From Thiobacillus denitrificans DSM 12475 (lineage in GTDB: Bacteria; Pseudomonadota; Gammaproteobacteria; Burkholderiales; Thiobacillaceae), in NCBI RefSeq assembly GCF_000376425.1, contig NZ_AQWL01000001.1, positions 176,347 through 240,346 of the forward strand: a DNA stretch of 64,000 nt, in the 5' to 3' direction. Positions within the stretch are counted from its first letter, which is position 1; each line of letters opens with the position of its first letter. Both the position numbers and the translations under genes were made by a program. Positions 57,863 to 64,000 of the stretch are shown piece after piece. The notes below the pieces were generated by a model. It was not told the DNA's origin. It made no database searches and worked only from the letters and a program-made list of their open reading frames with translations.

Positions 57863-58285
57863 CCAGGCTCCTCGAAAAACTTGTTTATGCAGGGCTCGTC
57901 GCCGGTGTGAAATCAGCGTTAACAGGCCCTAATTATCAGCGTGAGCATATCAGCTCATTCCCGCCGGGGTGAACTCGCAGCGGGAGGAGGCCGGCGGTTG
58001 GACAGGCCCGGCTTCACAAGCGTGAACAATGAAAGGAGGCTTGGACACCCTGTCCTGCGCGAGGTGGATTCCGGGCGGGAATGCAGTCAACCGCCAGCCC
58101 GGCCGGCCGTGCCCGGGCCGAACGGGGGTGGATAGCAAGACGGCGTCCAGCCGGATTCCCGCTGGCGGCGCGCTTGCGCTACAGTGTTGTTGACTTCAAG
58201 CGAAGACCCCAAACGGGTCGAGAACGGCCGAAGCGGATGATGGGATCTGCGAGGCGTGGGCGGCGGGCACTGAACGAAGGCATCC
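57863..58285. other. 423-bp intergenic region between divergent c-di-GMP genes
   Basis: Between the EAL-HDOD and CBS-GGDEF genes. No gene, conserved RNA or clear promoter is recognised. An AT-rich patch around 57915-57950 (CAGCGTTAACAGGCCCTAATTATCAG) is the likeliest promoter area. It has no match by eye to cyclic-di-GMP riboswitch signatures. Confidence 0.3.
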
Positions 58286-59608
58286 ATGTTCTTTCCTCTT
58301 GTCGATGAATTGGCCACGACCGACATCGTGAGCGTGCCGGCGCGAGTCGCCGTGCGCGACGCGCTGCAGCAGATGTCGCAGCATGCGCTCCGCAATATCG
58401 TGGTCGAGGAGACGTCCGGCGGCTTCGGCCTGCTGACCGCATCCGATGTGGTCCGGCTTCGCTTCTCGATGCCGAGCCTCGATATCGCCATCAGCGAGGC
58501 CGGCTATCACCCGCTGCCCAGCATTGCGAAGGGAAGCGGCCTGCTGGATGTGATCGAACTGTTCGATGGCCCGCATGGCTATGCCGCCGTGGTCGATGCG
58601 ACGGGCAGCCTGTTCGGCATCGTGTCCAATACCGACATTCTCGGCAGCCTCGACCCGCAGTTGATGCTCCAGCGCCAGCAGCTGCGCGATCTGCTGCGCC
58701 GGCATGCGATCAGGAAACTGCCGCACGATGCGCCGCTCGGCCAGGCGCTGGCGCTGCTGGTGGATTCGGACGACGCGGTGATCGTGCTCGATCGGGGAAC
58801 CGCGGTGGGCATCGTGACGACCCAGGATGCGATCCGCCTGCTGCACGACGGCGTGGCGCTGACCGACCCGCTACACCTGCACATGTCGTCCCCGCTCCAT
58901 GCCGTGACCTACGACCTGACCGTGGCCGAGGCGGTGTCGACCTTGCGCGAAAAGCATTTCAAGCGGCTGGTGGTGCAGGACCCCGCAAACAGGGAAGTGA
59001 TCGGCATCATCACCCAGCAGGACCTGATCGGCGTCGCCTATAGTCGTTGGGCCGACCTGATGCGCCACCATGCGCAGGAATTGCGCGAGATCATCGAGAT
59101 GCTGGAACGCAAGACGGTGCGGCTGGAGCACCTTGCCGCGACCGATCCCCTGACCGGGGTGGCCAATCGCACGCGCTTCGAGGCATTGCTGCTCGACGAG
59201 CAGCAATGGCATGATCGGTCGCCTGCCATGCCTTTCTCGGTTCTGCTCTTCGATATCGACCATTTCAAGCAGATCAACGATACCTGGGGGCACAATCGGG
59301 GCGACATCGTGCTCAAGTCGATTGCGCAGCACGTTCAATGCTACTTGCGTCAGACCGACGTCCTGGCGAGATGGGGCAGGGAAGAGTTTGCCGTGCTGCT
59401 GCCACAAACCGATCTGGCGGCTGCACGCGGGATTGCGGAAAGGATCTGCACGTCTTTGGCGTACACCGAATTCGAACAGGTGGGGTGTGTGACGGCCAGT
59501 TTTGGCGTCGCCATGCACCGGATGGGCGAATCCGGTGCGGCATTGCTCGGCCGCGCCGACGATGCGCTTTACCGCGCCAAGCGCAACGGGCGCAACCGGG
59601 TTGAGTAG
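58286..59608 (+). CDS. CBS-domain GGDEF protein with GREEF motif
   Basis: A 440-residue cytoplasmic protein with four CBS motifs (about 5-60, 65-125, 140-190, 200-255), i.e. two Bateman modules, a short coiled coil (260-285) and a GGDEF domain (288-440). The signature reads GREEF (364-368), with arginine in the second glycine position; the inhibition site RQTD (355-358) and the metal aspartate region (FDIDHFKQIND) remain. Adenine nucleotides bound by CBS pairs may control it. Whether it still makes cyclic-di-GMP or only binds nucleotides is open. Confidence 0.92.
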   Translation: MFFPLVDELATTDIVSVPARVAVRDALQQMSQHALRNIVVEETSGGFGLLTASDVVRLRFSMPSLDIAISEAGYHPLPSIAKGSGLLDVIELFDGPHGYAAVVDATGSLFGIVSNTDILGSLDPQLMLQRQQLRDLLRRHAIRKLPHDAPLGQALALLVDSDDAVIVLDRGTAVGIVTTQDAIRLLHDGVALTDPLHLHMSSPLHAVTYDLTVAEAVSTLREKHFKRLVVQDPANREVIGIITQQDLIGVAYSRWADLMRHHAQELREIIEMLERKTVRLEHLAATDPLTGVANRTRFEALLLDEQQWHDRSPAMPFSVLLFDIDHFKQINDTWGHNRGDIVLKSIAQHVQCYLRQTDVLARWGREEFAVLLPQTDLAAARGIAERICTSLAYTEFEQVGCVTASFGVAMHRMGESGAALLGRADDALYRAKRNGRNRVE

Positions 59609-59706
59609 GCGCCCGGGTTTCCGGGAATGGCCGGGGCACGGCATGCCCATTCAACGATGAGCCCACGTTCCGTTGTGGCGGCCAGGACCAGACCGCCTTT
59701 CTCGCG

Positions 59707-60225
59707 TCAGCTGCCGCCAACCCGGACGCGTTGCGGCCTGGCCGGGCGGCGATGGGCGATGGCGACCAGCCGGGCGTCGAGCAGACGGGCCAGTCCCTGT
59801 CCGCCGGCACGCATCACGGCGTTGTGGTTCCACTTGAACAGCGGCTGGGCGAGGGGAGTGAGCAGATTCATCCAGCGCCGGGTGGTGCGTACCTGCCAGT
59901 CGTAGCGGACGACGGTGAGCGTGCCTTCGCGCGAAAAGTACCAGCCGCCGTACCCGTCGACTTCCCCGCTTGCCCGGCCTTCTAGGCAGACCAGCGGTTC
60001 GATGCGGGTGACCCGTATGTCGAAGGTCAGCCGGTAAGGCAGGACGCTTTTCCAGGTGTAGCGCTGCAGCGCCCCCAGCCCGCTGTCGTCGCCGGCCTCC
60101 AGATCCAGCACCTGTTCGACCCCGCGCCACCAGTTCGGCCAGCGGCGGGAGTGATAGATGGCGTCCCACACCGATTCCACCGGGGCTTCCAGGTACCACA
60201 GGGTGGAGAACCGATATTCCGCCAT
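59707..60225 (-). CDS. SRPBCC (START-like) family protein
   Basis: A 172-residue soluble protein with the polyketide cyclase/SRPBCC fold: MAEYRFSTLWYLEAPVESVWDAIYHSRRWPNWWRGV at the start, a beta-rich middle and the C-terminal helix QPLFKWNHNAVMRAGGQGLARLL. It would bind a hydrophobic ligand. Third gene of a minus-strand group with the LolA-like and cupredoxin genes. Confidence 0.85.
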   Translation of the reverse strand: MAEYRFSTLWYLEAPVESVWDAIYHSRRWPNWWRGVEQVLDLEAGDDSGLGALQRYTWKSVLPYRLTFDIRVTRIEPLVCLEGRASGEVDGYGGWYFSREGTLTVVRYDWQVRTTRRWMNLLTPLAQPLFKWNHNAVMRAGGQGLARLLDARLVAIAHRRPARPQRVRVGGS

Positions 60226-60251
60226 GACCGTTCGAGGTTCCAGGCTTGAGG

Positions 60252-60887
60252 TCAGGGCTGGAAAAAATCCGCGGCGAACGGCACATTGATTTCAACGTCG
60301 TCCATCAACACGGTTTCCAGTGCCTCGGCATCCAGGCCGAAACTGGCGACCTTGACCGGGAACAGCGATCCCTCCGCCAGCCAGAGCTGGAAACGGTGCA
60401 CGCCGTCCACCGTCTTGCCGGGAGCCCCAGTGACGACCAGTTGCCGGGCGTTCCAGTGCCCAACCGTTTCCATGCTGCGCAGCTCGGTATCGCCGCCCAC
60501 CTGTAGTACCTGGACATTACGCAGCAGCGCCCCGGCGTCGGAACGATCCACGCTGCGGCCGTAGGGTCCGCGGATCAGCGGATGGTCCGGGGCCAGCGTC
60601 AGCGCCGCGAAGGCGCGCTGGCCGAATGGCCACAGGCGCACCTGGCCGCTGTGCGGACTGTAGATCAGCAGCGCGCCCGCATGGGGTGTGACGAACTCCA
60701 TGCGGACGAAGCCGGGTTTGCGGTAGGCGTAGCGGATGACCTGCGTCGGGCGCTGCGGCGCGGACGAACGAAGCGTGACCCGGTAGCTGTCGAGCTGTTC
60801 GAACTGCTGCCGCGCGGCGGCGACCGGGTCGAGCGTCGCTGCGCTGGCCGGAACGAGCAGGGCGGCGGCGAGCAGGGGCCAGAGCAT
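60252..60887 (-). CDS. exported LolA-like (DUF1571-like) protein
   Basis: A 211-residue protein with a signal peptide (LLAAALLVPASAA). The mature part resembles LolA/RseB-fold proteins such as DUF1571: FEQLDSYRVTLRSS, VIRYAYRKPGFVRMEF, LLIYSPHSGQVRLWPF. It probably binds a hydrophobic ligand in the periplasm. It begins 3 bp after the cupredoxin gene, so the two are surely co-transcribed. Confidence 0.75.
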   Translation of the reverse strand: MLWPLLAAALLVPASAATLDPVAAARQQFEQLDSYRVTLRSSAPQRPTQVIRYAYRKPGFVRMEFVTPHAGALLIYSPHSGQVRLWPFGQRAFAALTLAPDHPLIRGPYGRSVDRSDAGALLRNVQVLQVGGDTELRSMETVGHWNARQLVVTGAPGKTVDGVHRFQLWLAEGSLFPVKVASFGLDAEALETVLMDDVEINVPFAADFFQP

Positions 60888-60890
60888 GGC

Positions 60891-61301
60891 TTATTCCACC
60901 ACCTCCAGCATGCCCGCCATGCCTTTGTCGCGGTGGCTATCGAAGAAGAGCAGCCGGTTCGGGCAATAGTAGGGGTAGCGGCCGGGGGTGCCGGGGGTGA
61001 AACGGAAAACGCGCGGCTCCTCGCCAAGCTGGGTGTCGATGGCAACCTGGTCGGACGGCAGATCGAGCACGAAGCGATGGGGAACGATCCCCCGTTCGAC
61101 GCGCAGTACCAGTTCGACCGGCGTGCCCGCCTTGACGACGATGTGGTCTGGCTTGAAGAAATAGCTGCCGCCGACGATGGTGACGCGCTGGATGCCGTCG
61201 CTGGCCACGGCAACCCGATAAGGGGCGTCGGCAGCCTGAGTGCCGGCAGCGAGACAGAGCGCCAGCGCGATACCGGATGAAATGAGTCTGATGCTGTGCA
61301 T
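60891..61301 (-). CDS. periplasmic cupredoxin-domain protein
   Basis: A 136-residue exported protein (signal peptide to ~QAADAP) with a cupredoxin fold. Type-1 copper ligands can be placed at His75 (VPHRF), Cys113 (YYCPN), His123 (DSHRDKG) and Met128. The loop between Cys and His is nine residues (CPNRLLFFDSH), longer than in plastocyanin-like proteins. It likely carries electrons or copper in the periplasm. First gene of the cupredoxin/LolA-like/SRPBCC group. Confidence 0.85.
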   Translation of the reverse strand: MHSIRLISSGIALALCLAAGTQAADAPYRVAVASDGIQRVTIVGGSYFFKPDHIVVKAGTPVELVLRVERGIVPHRFVLDLPSDQVAIDTQLGEEPRVFRFTPGTPGRYPYYCPNRLLFFDSHRDKGMAGMLEVVE

Positions 61302-61503
61302 GCCGGCTCCTTGGTCCCTCCCCCGGGAAAGGTGCAGTCTCTTGCCGGACTTTCGCTCCTTTTACGATAGGACGACTATTTCTTTTCTGCTCGGTTGGGC
61401 ATTTTTTCAAACGGAGAGTTCGGTTTCAACGCCTGGCGCCCGATCGCGGAGGCGGCGCCATGGTGCGTCCAGCCGCGCCGTCAATGCGCGGCGCGGGCGG
61501 CCA

Positions 61504-62856
61504 TCACCCCACCTGCGGCAGGCGCTCCAGCGCGGCCTGGATCGCCTCTTCCGGGTAGGCGAAGTCCTCCAGCTTGCCGCTGAAATAGCTGTCATAGGCC
61601 GCCATGTCGAAGTGGCCGTGGCCGGACAGATTGAAGAACAGCGTCTTCGGCTCGCCGCTTGCCTTGCAGCGCAACGCCTCGTCGATGCAGGCGGCGATGG
61701 CGTGGTTGGATTCGGGCGCGGGGATGATGCCTTCGGCGCGGGCGAAGGTAACGCCGGCCTGGAAGGTGGCAAGCTGGGGGACGGCGATCGCTTCGATCAG
61801 TTTCTCGTGGTAGAGCTGCGACACCAGCGCCGAGTCGCCGTGATAGCGCAGGCCGCCGGCGTGGATGCCGGGCGGCATGAAATCGTGGCCGAGCGTGTAC
61901 ATCAGCATCATCGGCGTCAGCTTGGCGGTGTCGCCGAAGTCGTAGGCGTAGTGGCCGCGCGTGAGGGTGGGACAGGAGGCCGGCTCGACCGCGACCAGTC
62001 GCACGTTTCTGCCGGCCGCCTTGTCGGCGAAGAAGGGGAAGGTCGCGCCGCCGAAGTTGGAGCCGCCGCCGCAGGGCGCGAAGATCATGTCGGGATAGTC
62101 GCCGGCTTTCTCGAACTGCTTCTTCGCTTCCAGCCCGATCACGGTCTGGTGCAGCAGCACGTGGTTCAGTACCGAGCCGAGGGCGTAATTGGTGTCGGCA
62201 CGCGAGGCGGCGTCTTCCACCGCCTCGGAAATCGCCAGGCCGAGCGAGCCCGGATTGTCCGGGTCTTCAGCCAGGGCGGCACGGCCGGAGTGGGTTTCCA
62301 GGCTGGGGCTGGCGAACACCTCCGCGCCCCAGGTCTGCATCATGGAGCGGCGGTAGGGCTTCTGGCCGTAGCTCACCTTGACCATGTACACCCGCACCTC
62401 CAGCCCGAACATCTGTCCGGCCAGCGCGATCGAGCAGCCCCACTGTCCGGCGCCGGTTTCGGTGGCGATGCGCTTGATGCCGGCTTCGGCGTTGTAATAG
62501 GCCTGCGCCACCGAGGTGTTGACCTTGTGCGAGCCGGCCGGCGATACGCCTTCGTACTTGTAGTAGATCTTCGCCGGGGTGCCGAGCGCCGCTTCCAGGC
62601 GATGGGCGCGGAACAGCGGCGAGGGGCGCCATAGCCGGTAGATTTCGCGCACTTTTTCGGGGATCGGAATCCAGCGTTCGGCCGACATTTCCTGCTCGAT
62701 CAGGCTCATCGGGAAAATCGCCGTCAGCGCCTCGGGACCGATCGGCTTGCCGTCCGGGCCCAGCGGTGGCGCCGGCCGGTTGGGCATATCGGCGACGACG
62801 TTGTACCAGTGGGCGGGAATCTCGGATTCGTCGAGCAGGAACTTGGTTTGCGGCAT
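61504..62856 (-). CDS. trpB2: tryptophan synthase beta-like enzyme TrpB2
   Basis: A 450-residue PLP enzyme of the TrpB2 group. The cofactor lysine is in AGSHKVNTS, the PLP phosphate loop is CGGGSNFGG, and the N-terminal extension ([19 protein letters not shown]) is typical of TrpB2. These enzymes can join indole and serine without TrpA; no trp genes are adjacent. ATG at 62856 has GGGAG ahead; an upstream ATG at 62898 is in frame but less likely. Confidence 0.94.
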   Translation of the reverse strand: MPQTKFLLDESEIPAHWYNVVADMPNRPAPPLGPDGKPIGPEALTAIFPMSLIEQEMSAERWIPIPEKVREIYRLWRPSPLFRAHRLEAALGTPAKIYYKYEGVSPAGSHKVNTSVAQAYYNAEAGIKRIATETGAGQWGCSIALAGQMFGLEVRVYMVKVSYGQKPYRRSMMQTWGAEVFASPSLETHSGRAALAEDPDNPGSLGLAISEAVEDAASRADTNYALGSVLNHVLLHQTVIGLEAKKQFEKAGDYPDMIFAPCGGGSNFGGATFPFFADKAAGRNVRLVAVEPASCPTLTRGHYAYDFGDTAKLTPMMLMYTLGHDFMPPGIHAGGLRYHGDSALVSQLYHEKLIEAIAVPQLATFQAGVTFARAEGIIPAPESNHAIAACIDEALRCKASGEPKTLFFNLSGHGHFDMAAYDSYFSGKLEDFAYPEEAIQAALERLPQVG

Positions 62857-62997
62857 GGCGTTCTCCCTGTTATCGGATGGCGACGGTATTTCGGACAAGC
62901 AGGTCGCTCAATCAATCATCGGTCAATCGCCAAGTGTCGTCAACGCTCCCCACTTGACCGGAAACCCTCGCAATACGGGGTCAGGCGCTGCTCCGGT

Positions 62998-63141
62998 TCA
63001 CTTGTTTTCCGGCGGAACGGTTGTATCTTCCGGAGCCGGCGGCGCCCCGGCCGGCGATGCTTTTTTAAGCTCTTTTTCAGCTTTCTTTTTCTTCTTTTCC
63101 AGTTCCCTTTGCCGCTTTTCGTACTGGTAGTTCGGTTTCAA
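62998..63141 (-). CDS. small lysine-rich protein
   Basis: A 47-residue protein beginning (L/M)KPNYQYEKRQRELEKKKKK and ending in a proline/acidic stretch. TTG at 63141 is preferred: AAGGAG lies eight bases upstream and the KPNY-KRQ-ELxKKKK start is common among small betaproteobacterial proteins. Probably an RNA- or ribosome-associated coiled helix; function unknown. The reading frame from 63204 is an over-extension. Confidence 0.7.
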   Translation of the reverse strand: MKPNYQYEKRQRELEKKKKKAEKELKKASPAGAPPAPEDTTVPPENK

Positions 63142-63260
63142 GCTTTGTCTCCTTTTAATGGCCGTACGTAAACGATACCCGCCCCGACCGACTTCACCCA
63201 GCAAAAACAGCCTGCGCAGGGAGTGGCCTGGTTCGCAGGCTTCGCCAAATGGCGCGGTGA

Positions 63261-63290
63261 AACAAAAAGCCGCCTCGATGTGGCGGCTTT
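63261..63290 (-). terminator. intrinsic terminator of the OmpA-family gene
   Basis: On the minus strand AAAGCCGCC/GGCGGCTTT with loop ACATCGA is followed by TTGTTT, 24 bases behind the stop of the OmpA-family gene. Clear stem and T run. Confidence 0.88.
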
Positions 63291-63313
63291 CTGTCGGTGC
63301 AGCAGCGCTGCAA

Positions 63314-64000
63314 TTACTTTACGTGCAGTTCGACCCGGCGGTTCTTGGCACGGCCTTCACGGGAGGCATTGCTGAAGGCAGGCTGGGTCTCGCCCATGCC
63401 TTTGGAGGTGAGGCGTGCGGCAGCGATATCGTGGGAGACGAGATAGTCATACACGGACTTGGCGCGGCGCTCGGACAGGCCCTGGTTGTATTGGTCGGTG
63501 CCGATGTTGCAGGTATGGCCGACGATGTCCACGTTGATGTCTTTGCGCTTGTCGAGCACGGTGGCCGCTTCAGCCAGGATTTCGAGGGCATCGGGGCGCA
63601 GCTTGGCGGAGTCGAATTCGAAGTTCACGCCTTCGAGAAGGACGACCACGTCGCCGGCCTGGGCCTTGTCCAGTTCGACGGCCTGCTTCGTCTTGAGCAC
63701 CGGGGCAACCGGCACGGGCTCCGCCTGCGCCACCGGTTCGGGCGCGGGTTGCGGCGGCGGCACCGGCGCAGGCTCCTGGTAGGCGACCGGAGCGGGCTGT
63801 GGCGCGGGGGCGGGCTGCGCCTTCTTGCCCAGGGCGATGTTCAAGCCGACGTTGATCAACCAGTCGCCGAAGCTGCTTTTGTTGAAGGCATCGGTGCTGT
63901 TGTCGTCCCAGCGGTAGCGTGCATCGGCGCGCAGCGCAATGTTTTCGCTCAGTTGCTTGATGACGCCGAGGCCGGCGTTGGCCATCAGGCCGGTGTCGTC
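63314..64000 (-). CDS. OmpA-family outer membrane protein, 3' part
   Basis: The gene runs off the right edge; 228 codons are visible. The first part is the end of an outer-membrane beta-barrel (ALRADARYRWDDNS, GDWLINVGLNIALG), then a Pro/Ala-rich linker (PAPAPQPAPVAYQEPAPVP), then an OmpA C-like peptidoglycan-binding domain (GVNFEFDSAKLRPDALEIL, GHTCNIGTDQYNQGLSERRAKSVYDYL, RRVELHVK). The conserved aspartate/arginine pair for diaminopimelate binding (NQGLSERRA) is present. It likely tethers the outer membrane to the cell wall. Confidence 0.92.
   Translation of the reverse strand, partial: DDTGLMANAGLGVIKQLSENIALRADARYRWDDNSTDAFNKSSFGDWLINVGLNIALGKKAQPAPAPQPAPVAYQEPAPVPPPQPAPEPVAQAEPVPVAPVLKTKQAVELDKAQAGDVVVLLEGVNFEFDSAKLRPDALEILAEAATVLDKRKDINVDIVGHTCNIGTDQYNQGLSERRAKSVYDYLVSHDIAAARLTSKGMGETQPAFSNASREGRAKNRRVELHVK

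Noticed and set aside
57863..58285. Cyclic-di-GMP riboswitch before the CBS-GGDEF gene
   Set aside because: Conserved GEMM core bases and the tetraloop-receptor arrangement were not found by eye.

Overview
The window is a GC-rich (roughly 62-66 % by eye) betaproteobacterial chromosome segment. Gene content points to a Thiobacillus-like member of the Hydrogenophilales/Nitrosomonadales: an ilvB-ilvH-ilvC-psd-pssA-leuA block, an rsx/rnf-nth operon, three tandem DUF2173 genes (a family I associate with sulfur and iron oxidisers) and many c-di-GMP proteins. The taxonomic call is inference; no rRNA gene is present.

Layout. 1-3 kb: end of an acyl-CoA synthetase/GNAT fusion facing an HDOD-receiver-GGDEF protein. 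3.2-9.7 kb: a tightly overlapped minus-strand operon rsxABCDGE, a 50-residue protein, nth and a DUF1841 gene, whose first gene has its ribosome site inside a hairpin. 9.8-12.9 kb: PDC sensor, HAD phosphatase, UPF0149 protein and a CbiM-like membrane protein. 13-19.2 kb: hrpA, a CDP-alcohol phosphatidyltransferase, a membrane diguanylate cyclase and a membrane-anchored peroxiredoxin. 19.3-19.9 kb: tRNA-Arg(CCT), tRNA-Glu(TTC), tRNA-Ala(GGC). 20-24 kb: FAD-linked oxidase, small conserved proteins and the DUF2173 trio. 24-31 kb: branched-chain amino-acid and phospholipid genes. The ilvB leader can fold as a three-way junction with a loop pseudoknot followed by an intrinsic terminator, and leuA is preceded by a leucine-rich 29-codon leader peptide. 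31-34 kb: PAS-GGDEF, DUF2069, wrbA-like, purU. 34-38.8 kb: nrdA and nrdB, separated by about 500 bp of non-coding sequence.

38.8-53.8 kb is the accessory part. Directly after nrdB lies a low-GC two-gene CBASS anti-phage system (CapV-type patatin phospholipase and CD-NTase). It is followed by a zone of dispersed REP-like repeats (core GGGGTCAGGTCTTGCA), two truncated copies of the 3' end of an EamA transporter gene, a 21-bp exact direct repeat, a 17-bp perfect palindrome and a truncated ribbon-helix-helix antitoxin. The antitoxin fragment ends in a copy of the nrdB 3' terminus, so the stretch 38.8-44.0 kb may be an old integrated island. Orphan lipoproteins, membrane proteins, a lipase-like hydrolase, an MBL-fold enzyme and an AraC-family regulator broken by an in-frame TGA follow.

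54-64 kb returns to core-like content: tex, an EAL-HDOD protein, a CBS-GGDEF protein with a GREEF motif, a cupredoxin/LolA-like/SRPBCC operon, trpB2 and a partial OmpA-family gene at the right edge. Five c-di-GMP related proteins occur in 64 kb. No CRISPR array, complete insertion sequence, integrase or phage gene was seen.
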